Shown here: in pieces, positions 50,624-58,308 of the stretch
Layout of the letters: the number at the start of each line of letters is the position of its first letter
Numbering within the stretch: position 1 is the first letter of the stretch
NCBI GenBank assembly: GCA_964420325.1
Contig: CAYQSU010000007.1
Coordinates: 11,319-75,318 of the forward strand
Length of the DNA stretch: 64,000 bases
Origin: CAYQSU01 sp964420325
GTDB lineage: Bacteria; Pseudomonadota; Alphaproteobacteria; Rhodospirillales; Defluviicoccaceae
Direction of reading: 5' to 3'
Notes under the pieces: generated by a model
Told to the model about the DNA's origin: nothing
The model's database searches: none
The model's input: only the letters and a program-made list of their open reading frames with translations
Made by a program: the position numbers and the translations under genes

Positions 50624-51235
50624 TCACGGCAACAAGGCTTCCATGCCTGAGCAGAAAACCCGAAAGCTCGTTGATCGGCTGCGGGCGACATCCATGTGCA
50701 CCGCGATAAGACTCGCGGCCTCGATCTTCGGGTAATGGTCGGGGTACACGCCGCTGCGCTTGAGCCGCTGATGGAAGGCCTCCCACGTGCCCTGCACCGT
50801 GTCCGGATCGCGGAACTTCGCCTTGTTTCTGAACGGCGGGACCCGTGGAAACGCCGCGCGGACGGCGTCATCATCGCCGATGAACCACGCCTCGAGCTCT
50901 TCGATGGCAAGACGGTTGAGGACCACGAAGTCGCCGTTCGCGTCCGGCACGGATTTGGTTGCGAGCCCGGCCGCTCTGGCCATGTCCTCCAGCCGCCGTT
51001 TCAGTTCGTGACAGTCGTCATCGTCGCGATCGACCAGAACCGCCAATTTGAGCTGTTCGCCCCTGCTAATCTGCTGAGCGTAGCCCTTGAGACGCGACGG
51101 CAGTTTCTTGAGCAGGTTGTGTTTCGATCCGTAGTTACTGATACAAAAGGTTGCCCGATCGCGAAGGATCCTTGGCAGGATGTGACGCAGGGCCTCTTCG
51201 GCGGAAGGCTCCTCCACCTGCACGTCGATCTGCAT
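50624..51235 (-). CDS. DUF4276 family protein (TOPRIM-like), defence-type partner
   Basis: A 203-residue protein with the DUF4276 pattern: an early acidic segment, 'ATFCISNYGSKHNLLKKLP', 'KLAVLVDRDDDDCHELKRRL' (an acidic cluster like the D-x-D of TOPRIM folds) and 'RLAIEELEAWFIGDDDAVRA'. Genes of this family are typically paired with an AAA ATPase, as here, where the ATPase gene ends three bases upstream. The pair is thought to act in phage or plasmid defence, but that is family-level inference. Base composition is a little lower in GC than the neighbours. Confidence 0.85.
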   Translation of the reverse strand: MQIDVQVEEPSAEEALRHILPRILRDRATFCISNYGSKHNLLKKLPSRLKGYAQQISRGEQLKLAVLVDRDDDDCHELKRRLEDMARAAGLATKSVPDANGDFVVLNRLAIEELEAWFIGDDDAVRAAFPRVPPFRNKAKFRDPDTVQGTWEAFHQRLKRSGVYPDHYPKIEAASLIAVHMDVARSRSTSFRVFCSGMEALLP

Positions 51236-51238
51236 CCG

Positions 51239-52450
51239 CTACGTCCCCGCGCGCGGCAGCGGATCGCCGCCATCAACCCGCCCTTCCATCCAGAGATCGC
51301 CCAGCTTTGCCCCATGATCGAGAAATTCCCTTACTCCAGGCATTCCGGAAACACGGCGGCAGCGCGTATAGCCCTGATCGTCCCTGAACAGCATCCACAC
51401 ATGTTCCGGCTTCAGGGGATTGAGCAGAAACGGCGAGTGTGTGGTGATCAGGAGCTGCGCCCGCGAGGCCGCCTGAAGACATTCCTCCGCAAGTTCCGGC
51501 AACAGCCTCGGGTGCAGATAGTTCTCCGGCTCCTCGATGCCGATGAGCTTCGGCGGTGCCGGGTCATAGAGCAGGGTGAGGTAGGCGAGCAGTTTCAGCG
51601 TGCCGTCGGAGGCGAACTTGGAGAGCACCGGCTTGGAAAACGGTGCATCCTTGAACATGAGCATCAGCCGCCCGTCGGCGAGGATCTCGGTCTCGACCTT
51701 CTCCAAACGCGGAACGCGTCGCTGCAAGGTATCGAAAATCTGCTGCAGCCGGTCCGGATGCTGCTCGCTCAGGTACTGGACCACGTTCGGAAGATTATCG
51801 CCGGTCTGCGACAGGCGTTCCTCGGCACCGGCGACCGGATTGCCCCGTGCCGCTGATGCGGAGAGATAGGACAAATGCCAGCTCGTGATGAACTCGCGAA
51901 GGGCAATCACACGCGGGTTCTCGGCAAGCTGGCCGAGAGTGTTCACGGCGAGAACGTCCGGCCCCGAAAGCGCGCGTTCGATGCGCTGATCGCTGCTCTC
52001 CGGCATTTCGCCGCTGACGACGCGCCCTTCGCCACGCGCATAGTCCAGGAACGCGAAAGGTCTCCCATGTCGTCCCCGACGCCATGTCAAGTACTCGCGG
52101 CTCACGACAGGCCCACGCGTCTCCTCGTCGATTTCGAGGTGGTACGTAATCACTGGTGAACTGGGCCGTTACCGATATCTGAGCGCGATGAGGATTGGGC
52201 CGTCCGCATCGCGGCTGCGGAGTTCGCGGAACCGACCTCGACGGTCCCAAGCCTTACGCAGGCCGTCGCTGAAACATTCGGCGAGAAAGGCGAACACGTC
52301 GAAGACCGTTGACTTGCCGCTGCCGTTTGCGCCGAGGAGAACGGTCAACGGTGTCAGACTGTCGAACCGAAGGTCACGCAAGGCCCGGTAGTTCTTGACC
52401 TGCAGGCCTTCGATTCGCGGGGGACCAGAAGCTGCAACCATGCCCGACAC
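51239..52450 (-). pseudogene. AAA-family (AAA_21/OLD-like) ATPase interrupted by an in-frame TAA
   Basis: Two frames in the same register read as one 403-codon ATPase. The first 93 residues hold 'LQVKNYRALRDLRFDSLTPL' and the Walker A loop 'LLGANGSGKSTVFDVF', ending at a TAA at 52169-52171. Beyond the stop the same frame continues ('RPSSPVITYHLEIDEE') to the Walker B 'LIGIEEPENYLHPRLLPELA' and 'LLITTHSPFLLNPL'. A GTG at 52153 could restart the C-terminal part (304 residues). No frameshift is involved, so it is a point nonsense change, a sequencing error or a readthrough site. The DUF4276 partner gene is intact. Confidence 0.85.
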
Positions 52451-52505
52451 AATGCCACACTAGCCGCAAGAACAGTGCGAAATAAGCGGCCTAGTGTTCT
52501 GCCAG

Positions 52506-52579
52506 TGGCTGGGGTGCCTGGATTCGAACCAGGAATACTTGATCCAGAGTCAAGCGTGATACCGTTTCACCACACCCCA
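52506..52579 (-). tRNA. tRNA-Gln (anticodon CUG)
   Basis: A canonical 74-base cloverleaf: acceptor TGGGGTG/CACCCCA, anticodon stem CTTGA/TCAAG with loop CTCTGGA (anticodon CUG), T loop TTCGAAT, discriminator G and encoded CCA. Its 3' end lies 56 bases from the start of the ATPase/DUF4276 pair, a common place for islands to integrate. Confidence 0.97.
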
Positions 52580-52810
52580 AGCGAATCCGGATCGCCGCGG
52601 CCCGGCGCCGGATCGGGCACGGCGGTCGTTCGGGCGAGAAGCCCCGCTTCTAGCACAGGACCCGGTTGCTGAATAGCCGGTCGTGCGTTAGCGCTTCGCC
52701 CGGGCGGCCTCATCGGTTAAGGTTAACGGTCGATTCGGAAAGGGGTCGTCCAACGCCGGTTCGCCGAGCCGAGGGCGATCGACCGCAAGAACAACAACGG
52801 GCGGGCACGA

Positions 52811-53860
52811 GTGCACACCATCGACCATGCGGAGCCTCGCGGGCCCGACCGCCGGGACAGCGACCGCGGCCCGGCGCTCTATGCCGCGGTCGACCTCGGC
52901 ACCCACAACTGCCGCATGCTGATCGCCCGGCCGGACCGCGACCGGAGATTCCGCGTCGTCCACGCGTTCTCCCGTCCGGTGCGCCTCGGGGAAGGACTTG
53001 CGGAGACCGGCATGCTCACCGAGGCCGCCATCGACCGGGCGATTGCCGCGCTGGCGCTGTGCGCGGGCCGCCTGCAGCGGGACGGCGTGCGGCGCGCCCG
53101 CGGCATCGCCACCGAGGCCTGCCGCCGGGCCGCCAACGCCCAGGCCTTCCTCGAGCGGGTCAACGCCGAGACCGGCCTCGCGCTCGAGCCGGTCTCTGCC
53201 GCCGACGAGGTGAGCCTGACGCTGGCCGGCGTCGGGCCGCTGTTGAACCCGGCCGCTCCGTACATTCTCCTCTTCGACATCGGCGGCGGCTCGACGGAAA
53301 TCAGCTGGATCGCCCAGGTGCCGGGCCGGCCACCGTCCGTTCTTGGCCTCGTGTCGTTGCCCTTCGGCGTCGTCTCGTTCGCCGAGCGGTTCGGCGGAGA
53401 CCGTGTCGCCGCCGCGCGCTTCGCCGAGATGGTGGAGATCGTCGACGCCCGGCTCGCGCCCATCGAGAGCGAGCACACGATCCGCCGCGCCGTGCTCGAG
53501 GGCAAGGTTCAGATGGTCGGCACGTCCGGCACGGTGACGACGCTCGGCGCCGCCGTCCTCGGGCTTCGGCGCTACCAGCGATCGCGGGTCGACGGCCTCG
53601 CCCTCGGCTTCGACGACATCGCCCAAGCCAGCGCCCGCCTCGCCCGCAGCAGCTGGGCAGAGCGCGCCGCCAACCCGTGCATCGGGCCCGAGCGGGCCGA
53701 TCTCGTCATCGCCGGCTGCGCGATCCTCGCCGCCCTCTGCCGGCGCTGGCCGGTGGGGCGGCTGACCTGCGCCGACCGCGGCATCCGCGAGGGCCTGTTG
53801 CTCTCGATGATGGACGAGGATGCCGGCGAAAGCGGCCCATTCGTGCCGCGGACGCCGTGA
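52811..53860 (+). CDS. Ppx/GppA family exopolyphosphatase
   Basis: A 349-residue protein of the ASKHA fold. 'LYAAVDLGTHNCRMLIARPD' is the phosphate-1 loop, 'LLFDIGGGSTEISWI' the phosphate-2 loop and 'VGTSGTVTTLGA' the third glycine-rich motif. 'ADRGIREGLLLSMM' ends the catalytic region. It hydrolyses polyphosphate or pppGpp. The HD-like C-terminal domain of long Ppx forms is absent, as is usual in alphaproteobacteria. It starts at a GTG. The stop overlaps the rlmE start (GTGA). Confidence 0.92.
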   Translation: MHTIDHAEPRGPDRRDSDRGPALYAAVDLGTHNCRMLIARPDRDRRFRVVHAFSRPVRLGEGLAETGMLTEAAIDRAIAALALCAGRLQRDGVRRARGIATEACRRAANAQAFLERVNAETGLALEPVSAADEVSLTLAGVGPLLNPAAPYILLFDIGGGSTEISWIAQVPGRPPSVLGLVSLPFGVVSFAERFGGDRVAAARFAEMVEIVDARLAPIESEHTIRRAVLEGKVQMVGTSGTVTTLGAAVLGLRRYQRSRVDGLALGFDDIAQASARLARSSWAERAANPCIGPERADLVIAGCAILAALCRRWPVGRLTCADRGIREGLLLSMMDEDAGESGPFVPRTP

Positions 53861-54627
53861 CGGGGCGAAAGAGCCCGTCGCGACCGGCCGGCGGCAGCAC
53901 GGCCTCGATCCGCAAGCGCAAGCCTTCGTCCCGGCGGTGGCTCGAGCGGCACTTTCGCGACCCTTACGTCGCCGAGGCGCGCCGCCGCCGCTACCGATCG
54001 CGAGCCGCCTTCAAGCTGATCGAGCTCGACGACCGCTTCAAGCTCTTCGCGCGGGGCGATCGCGTCGTCGATCTCGGTGCCGCCCCCGGCGGCTGGACCC
54101 AGGTCGCCGTCGAGCGGACGGGGCCGAGCGGCCGCGTGATCGCCGTCGACCGCATCGCGATCGAGCCGACTGCGGGCGCCGAGATCATGCAAGCCGATCT
54201 CCTCGCCGCCGATGCCGCCGATGCCGCCGACGCCGTCGTCGCCCGTCTGGGCGGCCCGGCAGACGTGGTCTTGAGCGACATGGCGCCATCCGCGACCGGT
54301 CACGCGGGCACCGACCACCTGCGCATCGTCGCCCTCGCCGAAGCGGCGCTCGTCGTCGCGGTCGGGGTGCTGAGACCGGGCGGCAGCTTCGTCTGCAAGG
54401 TGTTCCAGGGCGGCACCTCGGCCGACCTGCTCGCCGTCATCAAGCGCCGGTTTGCCAACGTCCGCCACGCCAAGCCGCCGGCATCGCGGGCCGAATCGGC
54501 CGAGGTGTACCTCGTGGCGAAGGGGTTTCGCCCCTCGCGCCGACCGGAAGGCGAAGCCGCGGGCGAGGAGGATGGCGCGGGCGATCCGCATGCGTTGCGG
54601 CGGTGCCCTCCCGGCGACCGCGGCTAG
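53857..54627 (+). CDS. rlmE: 23S rRNA (uridine-2552 2'-O)-methyltransferase RlmE (FtsJ)
   Basis: A 256-residue FtsJ-type methyltransferase. The K-D-K-E tetrad can be followed: Lys in 'SRAAFKLIELDDRFKLF', Asp in 'DVVLSDMAPSATG', Lys in 'GGSFVCKVFQGG' and Glu in 'SAEVYLVAKGF'. The SAM loop is 'VVDLGAAPGGWTQVAVE'. A short Ala-Asp repeat occurs after the acidic motif. The GTG start overlaps the ppx stop. The gene pair ppx/rlmE is common in alphaproteobacteria. Confidence 0.95.
   Translation: MTGRKSPSRPAGGSTASIRKRKPSSRRWLERHFRDPYVAEARRRRYRSRAAFKLIELDDRFKLFARGDRVVDLGAAPGGWTQVAVERTGPSGRVIAVDRIAIEPTAGAEIMQADLLAADAADAADAVVARLGGPADVVLSDMAPSATGHAGTDHLRIVALAEAALVVAVGVLRPGGSFVCKVFQGGTSADLLAVIKRRFANVRHAKPPASRAESAEVYLVAKGFRPSRRPEGEAAGEEDGAGDPHALRRCPPGDRG
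54205..54231 (+). repeat. three 9-bp tandem repeats inside rlmE
   Basis: GCCGCCGAT is repeated three times in a row (the last copy ending in C), encoding Ala-Ala-Asp units in a surface loop of RlmE. Such in-frame repeats can vary in number by slippage without breaking the gene. Confidence 0.8.
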
Positions 54628-54804
54628 GAGACCGGCGCGCGCGCGTCGATCGCCCGCCGGGCGGCCTGCGGCAGCGCTCCCATGGCCGGACCCGGAGCCC
54701 AGTGCCAGCCTCGTCAACGAGGGACATCGTCATCGATGCCATCCGCGGGGTTACCGACCCGCAGAACCCTTGCTCATTGGTGGGGAGTCCCCTCCCCTCG
54801 AGGC

Positions 54805-56544
54805 TCAGATGTCGGCGTAGACGTGGGTCTCGGCCCGGGCTCCCGGGTGGCTGACCGCCCCCTTGCAGGCGTCGCCGACGAGCTGGGCGTAGCGCCACAG
54901 GGCGCCCGACTGGAAGTCGTGCGCCCGCGGCCGCCAGGCGTCGCGCCGCTCTTCGAGCTCGGCCGCGGAAAGCTCGACGTCGAGGATGCCCTTGTCCGCG
55001 TCGACGACGATCATGTCGCCGTCCCGGATCAGCGCGATCGGCCCGCCCACCGCCGCCTCGGGGCCGACGTGACCGACGCAGAAGCCGCGGGTCGCCCCCG
55101 AGAAGCGGCCGTCGGTGATCAGCGCCACCTTGCCGCCGGTGCCCTGGCCGTAGAGCGCCGCGGTCACCCCCAGCATCTCCCGCATGCCGGGTCCGCCGCG
55201 CGGCCCCTCGTAGCGGATGACGAAGACGTCGCCCTCGCGGTACAGCCGGTTCTGCACCGCCTCGAAGCACGCCTCCTCGCTGTCGAAGCAGCGGGCCGGG
55301 CCACGGAAGCGGAGATCGGTCATGCCGGCGACCTTGACGATGGCGCCCTGCGGGGCAAGGGTGCCCTTGAGCCCGACCACCCCGCCCGTCGGCGACAGCG
55401 GATTGGTCAGCGGCCGGATCACCTCCTGCCCTTCCGGAACCGCCACCGAGGCGAGGTTCTCCGCCATGGTGCGCCCGGTGACGGTGAGGCAGTCGCCGTG
55501 GATGTAGCCGCCGCCATAAAGGATCTTCAACAGCGCCGGCATGCCGCCGGCCTCGTACATGTCCTTGGCGACGAAGCGGCCGGCCGGCTTGAGGTCGGCG
55601 ATGTAGGGGGTGCGGCGGAAGATCTCGCACACCTGGTCCAGATCGAACTCGATGCCGGCCTCGTGGGCGATCGCCGGCAGGTGCAGCCCGGCATTGGTCG
55701 ACCCGCCGGAGGCGGCGACGACAGTGGCGGCGTTCTCGAGTGCCTTGCGGGTGACGATGTCCCTGGGCCGGATGCCGAGCTCGAGCAGGTTCATCACCGT
55801 CTCGCCCGAGGCCTCGCACAGGGCGTCGCGGGACTCGTACGGCGCCGGCGCCCCCGCCGAGCCCGGTAGCGCGAGGCCGATCGCCTCGGAAACGCAGGCC
55901 ATGGTGTTGGCGGTGAACTGGCCGCCGCAGGATCCGGCCGACGGGCAGGCGACGCACTCGAGCGCGTGCAGCTCCTCGTCGCTCATGCTGCCCGCCGAAT
56001 GCTGGCCCACGGCCTCGAACACGTCCTGCACCGTGACGTCGCGGCCCTTGTAGCGGCCGGGCAGGATCGAGCCGCCGTAGATGAACACCGAGGGCACGTT
56101 GAGGCGCAGCATCGCCATCATCATGCCGGGCAGCGACTTGTCGCAGCCGGCGAGCCCGACCAGGGCGTCGTAGCAGTGGCCGCGCATCGTGAGCTCGACC
56201 GAATCCGCAATCACCTCGCGGGAGACCAGCGACGACTTCATCCCGGCATGCCCCATGGCGATGCCGTCGGTGACGGTGATGGTGACGAACTCCCGGGGCG
56301 TGCCGCCGCTCGCCTTGACGCCCAGCTTGACCGCCTGCGCCTGGCGGCTCAGCGCGATGTTGCAGGGAGCGGCCTCGTTCCAGCACGTGGCGACGCCGAC
56401 AAAGGGCTGATGGATCTCCCTCTCGCTGAGACCCATGGCATAGTAGTAGGTGCGATGCGGCGCCCGCGTCGGCCCCTCGGTGACGTGGCGGCTGGGCAGC
56501 CTGGACTTGTCGATCCGCGGTTTCCCCGGTTGGTCGAGCATCAC
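54805..56544 (-). CDS. ilvD: dihydroxy-acid dehydratase
   Basis: A 579-residue Fe-S dehydratase that makes the 2-keto acids for valine, leucine and isoleucine. Family motifs include 'VATCWNEAAPCNIALSRQAQ', 'ALVGLAGCDKSLPGMMMAML' and 'PSAGSCGGQFTANTMACV' (cluster cysteines). 'GRFSGATRGFCVGHVGPEAA' with the catalytic Ser/Glu region follows. The full length suggests the classical enzyme. Tandem ATGs at 56544 and 56541 are both plausible starts. It is a stand-alone gene in this window. Confidence 0.95.
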   Translation of the reverse strand: MMLDQPGKPRIDKSRLPSRHVTEGPTRAPHRTYYYAMGLSEREIHQPFVGVATCWNEAAPCNIALSRQAQAVKLGVKASGGTPREFVTITVTDGIAMGHAGMKSSLVSREVIADSVELTMRGHCYDALVGLAGCDKSLPGMMMAMLRLNVPSVFIYGGSILPGRYKGRDVTVQDVFEAVGQHSAGSMSDEELHALECVACPSAGSCGGQFTANTMACVSEAIGLALPGSAGAPAPYESRDALCEASGETVMNLLELGIRPRDIVTRKALENAATVVAASGGSTNAGLHLPAIAHEAGIEFDLDQVCEIFRRTPYIADLKPAGRFVAKDMYEAGGMPALLKILYGGGYIHGDCLTVTGRTMAENLASVAVPEGQEVIRPLTNPLSPTGGVVGLKGTLAPQGAIVKVAGMTDLRFRGPARCFDSEEACFEAVQNRLYREGDVFVIRYEGPRGGPGMREMLGVTAALYGQGTGGKVALITDGRFSGATRGFCVGHVGPEAAVGGPIALIRDGDMIVVDADKGILDVELSAAELEERRDAWRPRAHDFQSGALWRYAQLVGDACKGAVSHPGARAETHVYADI

Positions 56545-56653
56545 GCAGTCTCCCCTGTCGATGCCGAGGGCGTCCCTTGACGGCGAGGATAGCGGAGCGC
56601 TCCGCGCCTTACCAGACCCTGGCCCGAGGCGAGGCCGGCCGCGTGCGTTCGGA

Positions 56654-56740
56654 TCAGCCGGCGAAGGAGACGAGGCCCGGCGCCAGAAACACGACGACGG
56701 CGACCAGCGTCAGCAACAGCAGCAGTTCGAGCACACCCAT
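56654..56740 (-). CDS. 28-aa membrane protein
   Basis: A tiny frame made almost wholly of one membrane helix ('LELLLLLTLVAVVVFLAPGL'), with a GAGGGA ribosome site five bases before the ATG. It lies upstream of ilvD and downstream of the exonuclease gene on the same strand. Such mini-proteins often act as partners of membrane enzymes, but nothing here says which. Confidence 0.5.
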   Translation of the reverse strand: MGVLELLLLLTLVAVVVFLAPGLVSFAG

Positions 56741-56850
56741 GATGGTCCCTCGGGGAATCGCGCGACGGGAAGACGGTGTCCGGGAGCTGCACCGCGGGCT
56801 CTCCGTTGTCTCCCGCTCATCGGCGTGCGGGAAGTGGCCTTAAGGCGCCG

Positions 56851-58308
56851 CTAATCCCCGCGGGCGGTGTCCATGAGCGCCTCGAGAAACCACTGCATGG
56901 CGCTGAGGAACGCGAGGTTCGGGCCGGAGGCGTCGACGATGAGGGTCTCCAGCTCGCGCATCGCCGCCGGAATCGTCCGCCAGCCGGCGTCGGGGTCCTC
57001 GCTCAGCAGCCGAGCCTCGATCCAGCGTCGCATCTCGGCCCGCTCCCCGGTGCTCAACAGATCGGGTCGCTCGACGTAGATCAGCCGGCGGGCCGCCTCC
57101 GCGAGCCGCCCATCCGCGAAGACCGAGACGACTCGCGGCCGATCCTCCCAGTCCTGCCGATGAAAGGCGCGCATCAGCTCTTCGTCGTGCGCCTCGATCC
57201 GGCGCTCGTAGAGGCGCTCCTCGAGGGTGGTGCCGGCCGGCCAGGCGGCGCGGCGGCGGGCGAGCGCCGAACCCACGCGCTCCCGGAACGCCGGGTCCTC
57301 GCGGATCAGCCGGGCGCGCCGCCGGCGTTCCTCGAACGGGAGGCGGCCACCGACGGCACCCTCCGGCGCCCGCTCCGCCGGGCCAAGGATCGGCTGCCGC
57401 GTCGTCCGCAGCGAGACGATGGCCCGCGGCGTCCGGCTCATCGCCTGAACCAGGTCGTCGATCGTGAGCTCGAGGTAGTCCTCGGGCCGGAAGGCGAGGT
57501 CGAAGGCGGCCATCTCCGCCTCATAGTCCGGGTTGCGGCCGCTCCAGGCGACGAGCCGGCTGACCTCTCGGCGATAGACGTACTCGGTGAGGGTGAACGC
57601 GTCCGCGGTCGTCACGAACTCGGCCACCCGCCTCCGGTCGGTCCAGCGGATCATCTCGTCCCAGACCCCGGGCGCCCGCGCCTTCAGGAGGCGCGCGATC
57701 CCCAGGGTGGCTTCGGCGTCGGCCACCGCGTCGTGGATGTTGCCGGGACCGCAATCGTTGGCTGGAGCGACATGGTCGAGGCGGAAGATCGGGTGGCCGC
57801 GGCCGTCGCCGGGGATCACCAACGCGCCCGCGGCGAAGGTGTGGGCGGCTTGCGCGATCCGCATCACGTCGCCGCGCGCATTGCCGAGGGACGTGGTCAG
57901 GTAGGGCGGGTGCAGCGTCTGGAACAGCGCCTGGCGCAGGATCGCCTCATCGAACTGGAGCGAGTTCCAGCCCAGGAAGATCGCCGGCGACCACGCCTCG
58001 ATGCGCTCGCGGATCTGGCTCGCCGCCTCGTAGTGCCCGGGGACCTGCGGATCGCTGAGGAGCGCCGGGTCGAGGCCGATGACGCGGAGTGCCGCCGGCG
58101 ACGGCACCACGTGCGGCAGGAGCCGGCAGCGGACCTGCCAGCGGTCGATCTCCCGCAGGTCCGCGTCGGTGCGAATGGCGCCGAACTGCAGAAGCTGGTC
58201 GTAGCGGGTCGAGGTGCCGGTGGTCTCAGTGTCGTAGAAGACGAACGTCGGCGGGACCGCGTCCTGCGTCCGATCCGCTACGATTGACGTGGCAACCGGC
58301 GGCGTCAG
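56851..58308 (-). CDS. sbcB: exodeoxyribonuclease I
   Basis: About 485 residues of a DnaQ-fold 3'-5' single-strand exonuclease. The DEDDh residues are visible in 'FVFYDTETTGTSTRYDQLLQ', 'GWNSLQFDEAILRQALF' and 'NIHDAVADAEATLGIARLL'. The SH3-like and C-terminal parts follow with a length like E. coli ExoI (475). The start is odd: between the conserved N-terminus and the AsmA stop there is no in-frame ATG, GTG or TTG. A CTG at 58308 overlapping the AsmA stop (CTGA), or an ATC, would have to serve. Initiation inside the AsmA gene is the alternative. Confidence 0.85.
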   Translation of the reverse strand: MTPPVATSIVADRTQDAVPPTFVFYDTETTGTSTRYDQLLQFGAIRTDADLREIDRWQVRCRLLPHVVPSPAALRVIGLDPALLSDPQVPGHYEAASQIRERIEAWSPAIFLGWNSLQFDEAILRQALFQTLHPPYLTTSLGNARGDVMRIAQAAHTFAAGALVIPGDGRGHPIFRLDHVAPANDCGPGNIHDAVADAEATLGIARLLKARAPGVWDEMIRWTDRRRVAEFVTTADAFTLTEYVYRREVSRLVAWSGRNPDYEAEMAAFDLAFRPEDYLELTIDDLVQAMSRTPRAIVSLRTTRQPILGPAERAPEGAVGGRLPFEERRRRARLIREDPAFRERVGSALARRRAAWPAGTTLEERLYERRIEAHDEELMRAFHRQDWEDRPRVVSVFADGRLAEAARRLIYVERPDLLSTGERAEMRRWIEARLLSEDPDAGWRTIPAAMRELETLIVDASGPNLAFLSAMQWFLEALMDTARGD

